A stretch of 35,270 nucleotides of DNA. Source: Paracoccus shanxieyensis (lineage in GTDB: Bacteria > Pseudomonadota > Alphaproteobacteria > Rhodobacterales > Rhodobacteraceae). The translations under genes and the position numbers were made by a program. Below the pieces are notes generated by a model. The model was not told the DNA's origin and searched no databases. It worked only from the letters and a program-made list of their open reading frames with translations. The stretch's first letter is position 1. Every line of letters starts with the position of its first letter. Shown here piece after piece: positions 1 through 7,639 of the stretch. The DNA is taken from the NCBI RefSeq assembly GCF_009711265.1, contig NZ_WMII01000026.1:1-35270 (forward strand). Direction: 5' to 3'.

Positions 1-226
1 CACGCTTCCCGGTGCGAGCACGGCAAAAGGCGGGCGCTTTGGGTGCTTATCCTGCGGCGTGTGGGAGAAGTGCTTAGCTGAGGTTTGCGTTCCGTGGGGA
101 AATGGCATCACGGCTCAGCGGGTTGCGCTTCCATCAAAGCACGGTTGCCTCACGGTCCGGAAGGGGCGTTTCAGCTTATGCGCGACGGTCCGCGGAAGGT
201 CGAGGCGCCGTCAGGAACAGGCGCCG
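1..226. other. Left-edge region without an assignable gene
   Basis: No reading frame here has a recognisable product. Two forward frames are open from the window edge and stop at 75-77 and 79-81, so either could be the last codons of a gene lying to the left, but about 25 residues are too few to identify. Near the right end an 11-base unit (AGGCGCCGTCA) occurs twice with five bases between, at about 203-229. Because GGCGCC is itself a palindrome, the two copies can also pair as a short hairpin just past the stop of the LysR gene. It has no T-tract, so terminator function is doubtful. Confidence 0.4.
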
Positions 227-1147
227 TCACGGCACATCCCAAGCCTCCCGCGCGACCGCCGCGGCCATCTCGCGGCGGAAGCGTTCGATGGTCATCTCGG
301 CAAAACTGGACAAGGGCCGCCCCTTGCGCGTCACCACCCAGGCCGTGATCGCCGCCTTTTCAACCAGAGGCCGACGCGTCACACCGGGCATGTAAAGCTC
401 GGCCACCGAAAACTCGTCGATCAGCGCCACGCCAAGCCCATGGCGCACCAGGCTGACCACGGTCTGCGCAAACCGGCCCCGCATCGCATAGCGCAACGTC
501 AGACCGGCCTCCAGAAACGGGCGGGCCAGAATCGCGCCATAGGGGTCGTCGGGGTCCACGCCGATGAAATCCTCGTGGATCAGGTCATGCACGGAAATGG
601 CGGCCTTGGCGGCCAACGGGTGATCGTCCGGCACGATCACCACCAGCCGCCCCGTGGCCAAAGGCTCACTGGTCAGGGCGGGATTGCCGACCGGAGAGCT
701 CATCACCACGAATTCGCCGCGATCCAGCAGAAGGTAATCCACCGTCTCCTCGATCTTCAGGATGTTCAGGTCGATGAACAGATCCGGGAAATGCGCCCGC
801 ACGCCCCGGATCGCCCGCGCGGCGATGAATTGCGCGATCGAGGGCGCCGAGGCAAAGGACAGCCGCACGTCCTGCCCCTGCCGCAGCGCCGTCACCGCGC
901 CGTTCAGATTGTCCATCTGTCGGTGGACCTGATGGATCATTTCAAAGATCGACGCCGCCTCGGCCGAGGGCACGAACAGCCCGCCCTTGCGATCAAACAG
1001 CCGGATGCCCAGCGATTCCTCGGAATATTTCACCAGCCGCGACACGCCGGGGGCCGAGACGTTCAGCAGCTCCGCCGCACCCTGAATGGTCCCCGCCATC
1101 ATCACGGCGCGGATCACCTCGACCTGTCGGATCGTCAGTTGGCTCAT
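227..1147 (-). CDS. LysR family transcriptional regulator
   Basis: A 306-residue LysR-type regulator, the normal length for the family. The N-terminal winged helix-turn-helix spans about residues 4-62 and includes the recognition stretch GAAELLNVSAPGVSRLVK. A periplasmic-binding-protein-like effector domain follows at about 90-295. It most likely controls the divergent shikimate-dehydrogenase-like gene at 1241, from which it is separated by 93 bp. The intergenic stretch holds a perfect dyad of the T-N11-A type at 1153-1165, ending 5 bp before the ATG, as expected for an autoregulatory site. No Shine-Dalgarno sequence precedes the ATG at 1147, so the transcript may be leaderless or poorly translated. 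The resemblance to regulators of amino-acid or opine catabolism (OccR/NocR type) is an impression only, and the inducer cannot be read from the sequence. Confidence 0.9.
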   Translation of the reverse strand: MSQLTIRQVEVIRAVMMAGTIQGAAELLNVSAPGVSRLVKYSEESLGIRLFDRKGGLFVPSAEAASIFEMIHQVHRQMDNLNGAVTALRQGQDVRLSFASAPSIAQFIAARAIRGVRAHFPDLFIDLNILKIEETVDYLLLDRGEFVVMSSPVGNPALTSEPLATGRLVVIVPDDHPLAAKAAISVHDLIHEDFIGVDPDDPYGAILARPFLEAGLTLRYAMRGRFAQTVVSLVRHGLGVALIDEFSVAELYMPGVTRRPLVEKAAITAWVVTRKGRPLSSFAEMTIERFRREMAAAVAREAWDVP

Positions 1148-1152
1148 ATGGT

Positions 1153-1165
1153 TAACATCATGTTA
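1153..1165. promoter_or_regulatory. Putative LysR-type operator (T-N11-A dyad)
   Basis: TAACAT-C-ATGTTA is a perfect inverted repeat with a single central base. It starts with T and ends with A eleven bases apart, matching the classical LysR-box pattern. It lies between the divergent LysR gene and the AroE-like gene. A TTGACG -35-like hexamer for the AroE-like gene follows at 1187-1192, and its -10 is weak. Binding by this particular regulator is inferred from position. Confidence 0.55.
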
Positions 1166-1240
1166 CTGCGGCGCGAGTATTGATATTTGACGTAAACGCG
1201 CCCGACTGCAATTCCTGCTGCGACATGGAGGAGGCTGAAC

Positions 1241-2068
1241 ATGATCAAGGGCTCGACGAAACTTATCGCGCATCTGGGCTATCCCACGACGACCTTCAAG
1301 GCGCCGATGATCTATAACCCATGGTTTGAATTCCGCGGCATCGACGCAATCGTCGTGCCGATGGGCGTCCGCCCCGAGGATTACGCCGATTACCTGCGCC
1401 TGACCTTCCGGCTGTCGAACATCCACGGCGCGCTGGTCACCATGCCGCACAAGGTGGCGACGGTCGCGCTGGCCGACCGGGTGTCGGTGACGGCGCAGAT
1501 CGCGGGGTCGGCCAATGCGCTGCGTCTTGGCGCGGACGGGCTGATCGAGGCCGACATGTTCGACGGCGAAGGCTTCGTTGCGGGCGTGCTGAACAAGGGC
1601 CAGCAGATTGCCGGAGCTTCGGTTCTGGTCGTCGGCGCGGGCGGCGTGGGCTCGGCCATTGCGGCCTCGCTTGCCAAGGCGGGCGCGGCGCATCTGGCGC
1701 TGTTCGACCCGGCCGGGGCCGAGGCGCTGGCGGGACGTCTGACCGCCGCCTATCCCGATCTGAAGGTCACGACCGGCAGCAAGGATCCTGCAGGGTTCGA
1801 CATTGTGGTGAACGCCTCGCCTTTGGGGATGAAGCCAGAAGATCCGCTGCCGATGGATGTGTCGCGCATCGACCCCGCGACCTTCGTGGGCGAGGTGGTG
1901 ATGAAGGCGGAAATGACCCCCTTCCTTGCCGCTGCCGCCGAACGCGGCTGCCGCTATCAGGTCGGCACGGATATGCTGTTTGAACAGATCCCGGCCTATC
2001 TGGATTTCTTTGGTTTCGGCAAGCCGCCGGTGCAAGAGCTGCGCGACCACGCGGCAATCAGCTACTAA
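1241..2068 (+). CDS. Shikimate dehydrogenase-like (AroE family) oxidoreductase
   Basis: A 275-residue protein with the AroE two-domain layout: an N-terminal substrate-binding domain (about 1-105) and a Rossmann NAD(P) domain with GAGGVGSA at about 132-139. The catalytic residues are kept: the lysine of MPHK (K71), N92 and the aspartate of FDGEGF (D108). The two serines that hold the shikimate carboxylate in true AroE (pattern HSKSP) are replaced here by TFKAP (residues 18-22). It is therefore probably a paralogue acting on another cyclic hydroxy acid rather than the biosynthetic enzyme. The ATG at 1241 has a strong ribosome site (GGAGGAGG at 1227-1234). It is divergent from a LysR gene, which suggests an inducible catabolic function, and a terminator follows at once. 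No symbol is given because the substrate is uncertain. Confidence 0.85.
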   Translation: MIKGSTKLIAHLGYPTTTFKAPMIYNPWFEFRGIDAIVVPMGVRPEDYADYLRLTFRLSNIHGALVTMPHKVATVALADRVSVTAQIAGSANALRLGADGLIEADMFDGEGFVAGVLNKGQQIAGASVLVVGAGGVGSAIAASLAKAGAAHLALFDPAGAEALAGRLTAAYPDLKVTTGSKDPAGFDIVVNASPLGMKPEDPLPMDVSRIDPATFVGEVVMKAEMTPFLAAAAERGCRYQVGTDMLFEQIPAYLDFFGFGKPPVQELRDHAAISY

Positions 2069-2072
2069 GTCA

Positions 2073-2100
2073 AAAGGGGCGGCCTTGGTGCCGCCCCTTT
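2073..2100 (+). terminator. Rho-independent terminator after the AroE-like gene
   Basis: An 11-bp perfect stem (AAAGGGGCGGC paired with GCCGCCCCTTT) closes a 6-base loop and ends in a short T run, 5 bp after the TAA stop. The A-rich left arm makes it usable from the other strand as well, for the gene that ends at 2105. Confidence 0.85.
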
Positions 2101-2104
2101 CGCG

Positions 2105-2329
2105 TCAAGCCAGCATCACCGCAACGGCGGCGATGGCCACGAACCCCACGATCATGATGATCCAGTTTCGCGCCACCGACGAGCCCGAGGCATCCTGAGG
2201 CGGCGGCGGGATCAGCTCGCCCTCGGGCTGGAGCGTCACCGGGGGCGGATCGGCGGTTTCGATCTTGGCGGGCTTGATCGAGAATGGGGTATCGTCCCGA
2301 TAATCGGGGGATTTCTGTTGCGTGTTCAT
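2105..2329 (-). CDS. Small tail-anchored membrane protein, function unknown
   Basis: A 74-residue protein that I do not recognise. The start MNTQQKSPDY at 2329 is preferred because AGGACA lies 6-7 bases upstream. An upstream in-frame start at 2368 would add 13 residues and has no ribosome site. The first 50 residues are hydrophilic and proline-rich (runs PPP and PPPP). One hydrophobic helix, WIIMIVGFVAIAAVAVML, occupies the last 18 or so residues, giving an N-in tail-anchored topology. It lies 56 bp downstream of another small same-strand gene and may be cotranscribed with it. It shares the bidirectional hairpin at 2073-2100 with the AroE-like gene. Confidence 0.65.
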   Translation of the reverse strand: MNTQQKSPDYRDDTPFSIKPAKIETADPPPVTLQPEGELIPPPPQDASGSSVARNWIIMIVGFVAIAAVAVMLA

Positions 2330-2385
2330 GGGTTTGTCCTGTCTGAACGCGAAAAGGATCCGGGCCAAGGGCGGCCCGGCAGGTT

Positions 2386-2748
2386 TCAGGCGGTCAGATC
2401 AGGGGGCGGCGCGCGGGCGCGGGGGGCCAGCGGATGAAAGCGGGCATCGCCTGCCGCCGGTTCGACCACGACAAGCGCGATCCCCGGCCCCCGTGCGGGC
2501 GGCGTCAACCCCGGCGTGTCATCTGTCGCAGCCACTGGGCGGGCCGCGACCGCGTCCTTGCGGGCGATCAACTCGCGCCCCGTCAGGCTGGTCAGGGCTT
2601 TCGCGGGCGCATCCAGCCATGTGCCCAAGGGCTGGGCGCCGGCCTGCGGTCCCGGCAGGGCCACGATCAACAGCACCAGCAGCATGGCCAGCCACACCCG
2701 CATCGGGCGGGGGCTGATCTGGGGGTGCTGCTGGATCTGCGGGCTCAT
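2386..2748 (-). CDS. Small exported or membrane-anchored protein, function unknown
   Basis: A 120-residue protein with no family I recognise. A hydrophobic stretch (residues 16-38, VWLAMLLVLLIVALPG then QAGAQ) looks like a signal peptide or N-terminal anchor with an AxA-type cleavage site. The remainder is alanine- and proline-rich with no clear domain. Codons have the high G/C third position of the neighbours, which supports real coding. The ATG at 2748 has only a weak upstream GCGG. A short inverted repeat (CAGAT, 6-base gap, ATCTG, 2754-2769) sits directly upstream. It is divergent from the MFS gene and co-oriented with the small membrane protein at 2105-2329. Confidence 0.55.
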   Translation of the reverse strand: MSPQIQQHPQISPRPMRVWLAMLLVLLIVALPGPQAGAQPLGTWLDAPAKALTSLTGRELIARKDAVAARPVAATDDTPGLTPPARGPGIALVVVEPAAGDARFHPLAPRARAPPPDLTA

Positions 2749-2867
2749 CGCCGCAGATTTTCACATCTGGCGGGGGCAGAGCAAGCCGTCGCGTCCGATC
2801 TGACTGGATATCCGCCTGACCTTATGGGCAAATGACGCCGACAATCGGGCGGTTCAGGGGCATTCCC

Positions 2868-4181
2868 ATGCAGATCACCATCGACGAGGCGCTGACCCAA
2901 GGCGGAGCTGGGCGCTTTCAAAGGCGCCTTCTGGGGATATTCGGGCTGGTCTGGGCGGCCGATGCCATGCAGGTCATCGCCATCGGCTTTACCGCCGCCT
3001 CGATCGCGGCAAGTTTCGGACTGACCGTGCCGCAGGCGCTGCAGACCGGCACGCTGTTCTTTCTGGGCATGTTCGTCGGCGCGGCGGTATTCGGGCGCAT
3101 CGCCGACCGCATCGGGCGGCGCAATGTGCTGCTGCTGACGGTGACCTGCGACGCGATCTTCGGCATCGCCTCGGTCTTTGCGCCGAATTTCGAGATGCTG
3201 CTGCTTTTGCGCTTTCTGACCGGCATGGCGGTCGGCGGCACGCTGCCTGTCGATTACGCGATGATGGCGGAATTCCTGCCGCCGCGGAATCGGGGCCGCT
3301 GGCTGGTCTGGCTGGAGGGCTTCTGGGCGGTTGGCACCATCGTCATCGCGCTGACCGCATGGGTCGCGCATCTGGCGGGCGCGGCCGAGCCGTGGCGCTG
3401 GATCTTTGCCGTCGCGGCGCTGCCGGCGCTGATCGGCATCGTCATGCGCCTGTGGGTGCCGGAATCGCCGATGTATCTGCTGCGCAAGGGCGATGAGCCG
3501 GGTGCGCGCCGGGTCATCGACCGCGTGCTGCTGGCCAACGGGATGCGCGGGCTGCCGCCCGATACGCAGTTGACGCTGCCTGTCGTGGCGGATCCGGGGC
3601 AGGGCATCTTTGGCCCGGACCTGAAGAACCGCACCATTGCCATGTTGGCTGCGTGGTTTCTGGTGTCGCTGTCCTATTACGGGGTGTTTGTCTGGCTGCC
3701 CTCGGAACTGGTCAAGGGCGGGTTCGGCTTCGTGCGCGGCTATGGCTTTCTGGTGCTGCTGGCCCTTGCGCAGATCCCCGGCTATGCGCTGGCCGCCCAC
3801 GGGGTCGAGGCATGGGGCCGCAAGCTGACCCTGCAGATCTTCCTGATCCTCAGCGCGGCGGGCTGTCTGCTGTTCACGCTGGCCGCCAGCCCGTGGCTGA
3901 TCGCCGCCGCGCTGATGCTGATGAGCTTTGCACTGCTGGGCACATGGGGGGCGCTTTACGCCTTTACGCCGGAACTGTATCCGACCGCGCTGCGCGGCAC
4001 CGGCATGGGCACGGCCAGCGCCGTGGCGCGGCTGGGCGGGTTGCTTGCGCCGTCGCTGCTGGGGCTGGTCATCGCGCGGGGCTTTGGCGTGGTGATCGGC
4101 GTTTTCGCGGCGCTGCTGCTGCTGGCGGCGCTGGCGACACTGCTGATCCGCACCGAGACGCGCAATCAGGCCATTGGCTGA
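2868..4181 (+). CDS. MFS transporter (metabolite:H+ symporter type)
   Basis: A major facilitator of about 437 residues with twelve predicted helices in two halves. Between helices 2 and 3 it carries the family signature GRIADRIGRRN, and after helix 4 NRGRWL. The C-terminal half has the characteristic ALYAFTPELYPTALRGTGMG, typical of the sugar and aromatic-acid branch related to SV2 and NiaP permeases. The ATG at 2868 is chosen because AGGGG precedes it at a good distance; an in-frame ATG at 2832 has no ribosome site. It works in the inner membrane. The substrate cannot be told from sequence, and the neighbours (two small membrane proteins, zapE) do not help. Confidence 0.85.
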   Translation: MQITIDEALTQGGAGRFQRRLLGIFGLVWAADAMQVIAIGFTAASIAASFGLTVPQALQTGTLFFLGMFVGAAVFGRIADRIGRRNVLLLTVTCDAIFGIASVFAPNFEMLLLLRFLTGMAVGGTLPVDYAMMAEFLPPRNRGRWLVWLEGFWAVGTIVIALTAWVAHLAGAAEPWRWIFAVAALPALIGIVMRLWVPESPMYLLRKGDEPGARRVIDRVLLANGMRGLPPDTQLTLPVVADPGQGIFGPDLKNRTIAMLAAWFLVSLSYYGVFVWLPSELVKGGFGFVRGYGFLVLLALAQIPGYALAAHGVEAWGRKLTLQIFLILSAAGCLLFTLAASPWLIAAALMLMSFALLGTWGALYAFTPELYPTALRGTGMGTASAVARLGGLLAPSLLGLVIARGFGVVIGVFAALLLLAALATLLIRTETRNQAIG

Positions 4182-4221
4182 CCCGCTTGCGGGCAGGCCC
4201 GGGATTTGGCAAGGGAAGGCG

Positions 4222-5337
4222 ATGGCGACCGTATCCGAACTGTATCAGGCCCGCGTCACGTCGGGCCAGCTTGAAGCTGATCCCGCGCAAAGGGGCGTGC
4301 TGCCCGCTATGGACCGCGTGGTGCGCGATCTGGCCATGGCCGCGCCCGCAGCCCCGGCCCAGCCCGCGAAATCGGGCTGGCTGTCGCGGCTGATCGGCGG
4401 TGGCGGCGCGGCCCCTGCGGCACCAGCGCCCAAGGGGCTTTACCTGTGGGGCGGTGTTGGGCGCGGCAAGTCGATGCTGATGGACCTGATCATGGATGCC
4501 GCCGCCACGCCGCAAAAACGGCGCGTGCATTTCCACGAATTCATGCAGGAAATTCAGGCCGGGCTGAACGCGGCGCGCCAGCGCGGCGACGCCGATGCGG
4601 TGCGTCCCGTCGCCCAAGGCGTGGCCCGTCAGACGCGGCTGTTGTGCTTTGACGAGATGCAGATCACCGATATCGCCGATGCGATGATCGTGGGCCGACT
4701 GTTTCAGGTGCTGCTGGAGGAGGGGGTGACCATCGTCACCACCTCGAACCGCGTGCCCGAGGATCTGTACAAGAACGGGTTGAACCGCCAGCTTTTCCTG
4801 CCCTTCATCCAGTTGATCCGCGACCGCATGGATGTGGTCGAACTGGCCAGCGCCACCGATCACCGGCAGGACCGGACCGAGGGCGGGCAGGTCTGGTTTT
4901 CCCCCGTCGACAGCATCGCGCAGGGCCAGATGGGCAAGCTGTGGCGCGAGGAAACCGGCCCGGCCCCCGCCACGCCCTTGGTGCTTGAGGTCAAGGGCCG
5001 CAAGGTCGAACTGCCGCAGCATGTCGGGCGCGTTGCCCGCGCCAGCTTCTGGGATCTGTGCGGCAAGCCCCTGGGCCCCGCCGATTACCTTGCCGTGGCC
5101 GAGGCGGTGGATGTGCTGTTTCTGGACAATATTCCGCGCCTCAGCCAATCGAACTTCAATGAGGCCAAGCGTTTCGTCACGCTGATCGACGCCCTCTATG
5201 AGGCCAAGGTCCGGCTGATCGCCAGCGGTGCCGACGATCCGGAACGGCTTTACGCCGAGGGCGAGGGCGCGTTCGAGTTCGAGCGCACCGCCTCGCGCCT
5301 GCGCGAGATGCGCGATGCCGACTGGGGCAAGAGCTAG
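4222..5337 (+). CDS. AFG1-family ATPase ZapE
   Basis: A 371-residue P-loop ATPase matching the AFG1/ZapE family in length and layout. Walker A is GGVGRGKS (G77-S84) within the family phrase YLWGGVGRGKSMLMDL, and Walker B is CFDEMQ (D144, E145). The family phrases LDNIPRLS and ANRFVTLIDALYE-like (here AKRFVTLIDALYE) appear near the C-terminus. ZapE acts at the division site in E. coli, and the mitochondrial homologue is tied to respiratory-complex quality control. The ATG at 4222 follows AAGGGAAGG, whereas an earlier in-frame ATG at 4174 would overlap the MFS stop and lacks such a site. It converges on folC with three bases between stop codons, and both TAG stops lie within one 13-base palindrome. 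Confidence 0.92.
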   Translation: MATVSELYQARVTSGQLEADPAQRGVLPAMDRVVRDLAMAAPAAPAQPAKSGWLSRLIGGGGAAPAAPAPKGLYLWGGVGRGKSMLMDLIMDAAATPQKRRVHFHEFMQEIQAGLNAARQRGDADAVRPVAQGVARQTRLLCFDEMQITDIADAMIVGRLFQVLLEEGVTIVTTSNRVPEDLYKNGLNRQLFLPFIQLIRDRMDVVELASATDHRQDRTEGGQVWFSPVDSIAQGQMGKLWREETGPAPATPLVLEVKGRKVELPQHVGRVARASFWDLCGKPLGPADYLAVAEAVDVLFLDNIPRLSQSNFNEAKRFVTLIDALYEAKVRLIASGADDPERLYAEGEGAFEFERTASRLREMRDADWGKS

Positions 5338-5345
5338 GTCCTAGC
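5333..5345. repeat. Palindrome containing both convergent stop codons
   Basis: GCTAGG-T-CCTAGC is a perfect inverted repeat that holds the TAG stop of zapE on the plus strand and the TAG stop of folC on the minus strand. It is too short and lacks T-tracts to act as a terminator by itself. Confidence 0.6.
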
Positions 5346-6603
5346 CGTTGTCGCGCAGGATCACGCCCGCCAGATAAAGCGAGCCGCAGATCAGGATCCG
5401 CGCGCCCGGCTCATCGCGGGCAATGCGCTGGATGGCGTCCAGCGCGTCGGGGGCGGTCGTGGCGGCGATCCCGACATTCATCGCGGCATGTTCGGTTTCC
5501 TCGGCCGACAGCGTGGCCTCGGCTTCCGGGATCGGCACGGCGATCAGGCTGCGGACCTGCGGCTTCAGCGGGCGCATATATCCTTCGACATCCTTGGTGT
5601 TCAGCATGCCGCAGACCAGATGCGTCGGACGGCCCGGCATCGCGGCCAAGGTCGCGGCCACGGCTTCGCCACCGGCGGGATTGTGGCCGCCATCCAGCCA
5701 AAGCTCGCAATCGCCTGCGGCCTGAACCAGGGGGCCATGCGTCAGGCGCTGCATCCGCGCAGGCCATTCGGCACGGGTCACCGCGGCCTCAGCGTCGCCG
5801 TCGCCCAGTTCGCGCAAGGCGGCGATGGCCACCCCGGCATTCACGATCTGATGCGGGCCGGGCAGGTTCGGCAAGGGCAGGTCCAAGAGGCCCTGCTGAT
5901 CGAAATAGACCAGCCGCCCATGTTCGGTATAGCTGTCCCAATCCTGCCGGGCGATGCGCAAAGGCGCGGCCAGCGGCTCGGCCTTGGCTTCGATCACGGC
6001 GCGGGCTTCGGGCTGCTGCGGGGCGACGATGCAGGGCACGCCGGGTTTCAGGATGCCCGCCTTTTCGCCCGCGATCTCGGGCAGGGTTTCGCCCAGATAT
6101 TGCGTGTGGTCGATGCTGACGGGCGTGATGACGGTCAGGCGCGGCGCGTCGACGACGTTCGTCGCGTCCAGCCGCCCGCCCAGCCCGACCTCAAGCAGGG
6201 TGTAATCGGCGGGGCTGCGCGAAAAGGCCAGAAAGGCCGCAGCCGTGGTGATCTCGAAGAAGGTGATGGGCTGACCGGCATTCGCGGCCTCGCATTCCTC
6301 AAGGATCTGGGCCAGCGAGGGTTCGGAGATCAGCGTGCCTGCCAGCCGGATGCGTTCGTGAAACCGCGCCAGATGCGGCGAGGTATAGGCGTGCACGCGC
6401 TTGCCCTGCGCCTCAAGCCCGGCGCGGATCATGGCCTGCGTCGAGCCCTTGCCATTGGTCCCGGCGATATGGATGACCGGCGGAATGTGGCGTTCCGGAT
6501 GTCCCAGCGCGGCAAGGATGCGGTGCATCCGGTCCAGCGACAGGTCGATGACCTTGGGATGCAGCGCCATCAGCCGGGCAAGGATCGCGTCGGAATGCCC
6601 CAT
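5341..6603 (-). CDS. Bifunctional folylpolyglutamate synthase / dihydrofolate synthase
   Basis: FolC adds L-glutamate to dihydropteroate and then to reduced folates, using ATP in the cytoplasm. The 420 residues match the family. The P-loop is GTNGKGS (48-54), followed by the substrate-loop phrase YTSPHLARFHERI, then LEVGLGGRLDATNVV with the Mg/ATP residues, SIDHTQYLG, and DGGHNPAGG in the C-terminal glutamate ligase domain. Its ATG overlaps the TGA of accD by one base (TGATG), so translation is very probably coupled. The accD-folC order is common in alphaproteobacteria, often downstream of trp genes that are absent here. Confidence 0.95.
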   Translation of the reverse strand: MGHSDAILARLMALHPKVIDLSLDRMHRILAALGHPERHIPPVIHIAGTNGKGSTQAMIRAGLEAQGKRVHAYTSPHLARFHERIRLAGTLISEPSLAQILEECEAANAGQPITFFEITTAAAFLAFSRSPADYTLLEVGLGGRLDATNVVDAPRLTVITPVSIDHTQYLGETLPEIAGEKAGILKPGVPCIVAPQQPEARAVIEAKAEPLAAPLRIARQDWDSYTEHGRLVYFDQQGLLDLPLPNLPGPHQIVNAGVAIAALRELGDGDAEAAVTRAEWPARMQRLTHGPLVQAAGDCELWLDGGHNPAGGEAVAATLAAMPGRPTHLVCGMLNTKDVEGYMRPLKPQVRSLIAVPIPEAEATLSAEETEHAAMNVGIAATTAPDALDAIQRIARDEPGARILICGSLYLAGVILRDNG

Positions 6604-7550
6604 CAGGCGGGTTTCGCTTCGGCGTTCGCTTCGGCGGCTTCCGGTTCGGGCAGGGCATTGGCCAGATGACCCGGCGCGGGCAGATGGCCTGCGACCGGCG
6701 CCGGCAGGCCGCCGACCATGCGCAGGATCGAGACCAGCTCCTCGCGCATTTTCTTGCGATGCGTCACGCGGTCCAGCATGCCGTGCTCCAGCAGGTATTC
6801 GGCGCGCTGGAAGCCCTCGGGCAGCTTTTCGCGGATGGTCTGTTCGATGACGCGCGGGCCGGCAAAGCAGATCAGCGCGTTCGGCTCGGCGATCTGGATA
6901 TCGCCCAGCATGGCATAGGATGCCGTGACGCCGCCCGTGGTCGGATGCGTCAGCACGACGATATAGGGCAGGCGGGCCTCTTTCAGCATCTCGACCGCGA
7001 CGGTGGTGCGGGGCATCTGCATCAGCGACAGGATGCCTTCCTGCATCCGCGCGCCGCCTGCCGCCGAAAACAGCACCAGCGGGCGCTTCAGTTTCACCGC
7101 GCGTTCGGCGGCGGCGATGATGGCATTGCCGACATACATGCCCATGGATCCGGCCATGAAGCTGAAATCCTGCGCCGCCATGACGACGGGCGTGCGGCCC
7201 ATTTCGCCTTCGGCGACCAGCATCGCCTCTTTTTCGCCGGTGGATTTCTGCGCGGCCTTCATCCGGTCGGGATATTTCTTCTGGTCGCGGAATTGCAGCG
7301 GGTCGGCGACGGGTTCGGGGACCTTCACCTCATTGAAGACGCCGCCGTCGAACAGCGCGGCAAAGCGTTCGCGCGGGGTGATGGCAAGGTGATGGTCGCA
7401 ATGCGTGCAGACGTTCAGATTGTCGGCCAGTTCGCGGTGGAACAGCATGTTCCCGCATTCCGGGCATTTCGTCCAAAGGTTCTCGGGCACCTCGCGGCGC
7501 GAGAAAAGCGAATTGATGCGCGGACGCACATAATTGGTGATCCAGTTCAT
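6603..7550 (-). CDS. Acetyl-CoA carboxylase carboxyltransferase beta subunit
   Basis: AccD, 315 residues, forms with AccA the carboxyltransferase that moves CO2 from biotin to acetyl-CoA, the first step of fatty acid synthesis. The N-terminal four-cysteine zinc ribbon is complete (C29, C32, C48, C51). The crotonase-fold body carries GGARMQEG and the glycine-rich phrase TTGGVTASYAMLGD, then FAGPRVIEQT. The ATG at 7550 gives the classical start MNWITNYVRPR and has AGGGA upstream. The longer open frame to 7889 covers the divergent cls gene and is not used. A short tail rich in alanine and glutamate follows the conserved domain. Confidence 0.95.
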   Translation of the reverse strand: MNWITNYVRPRINSLFSRREVPENLWTKCPECGNMLFHRELADNLNVCTHCDHHLAITPRERFAALFDGGVFNEVKVPEPVADPLQFRDQKKYPDRMKAAQKSTGEKEAMLVAEGEMGRTPVVMAAQDFSFMAGSMGMYVGNAIIAAAERAVKLKRPLVLFSAAGGARMQEGILSLMQMPRTTVAVEMLKEARLPYIVVLTHPTTGGVTASYAMLGDIQIAEPNALICFAGPRVIEQTIREKLPEGFQRAEYLLEHGMLDRVTHRKKMREELVSILRMVGGLPAPVAGHLPAPGHLANALPEPEAAEANAEAKPA

Positions 7551-7600
7551 CGAAGGGTCCCTTGCGCTGCGTTTGTCCGCTGACTTAGGCCCACGGACGC

Positions 7601-7614
7601 GGAATTGCAATTCC
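7601..7614. promoter_or_regulatory. 14-bp perfect palindrome between accD and cls
   Basis: GGAATTGCAATTCC is a perfect palindrome in the 89-bp divergent intergenic region. Its centre is about 32 bp before the cls ATG and 57 bp before the accD ATG. It is a candidate operator for a dimeric repressor acting on one or both lipid genes. No regulator can be assigned from the sequence. Confidence 0.4.
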
Positions 7615-7639
7615 GGCCGCGTCACGCTTTGATTGCGGC

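Noticed and set aside
59..1183. A 374-codon plus-strand frame across the LysR gene
   Set aside because: The LysR frame on the minus strand has clear domains. This one is rich in His, Arg and Gln with none.
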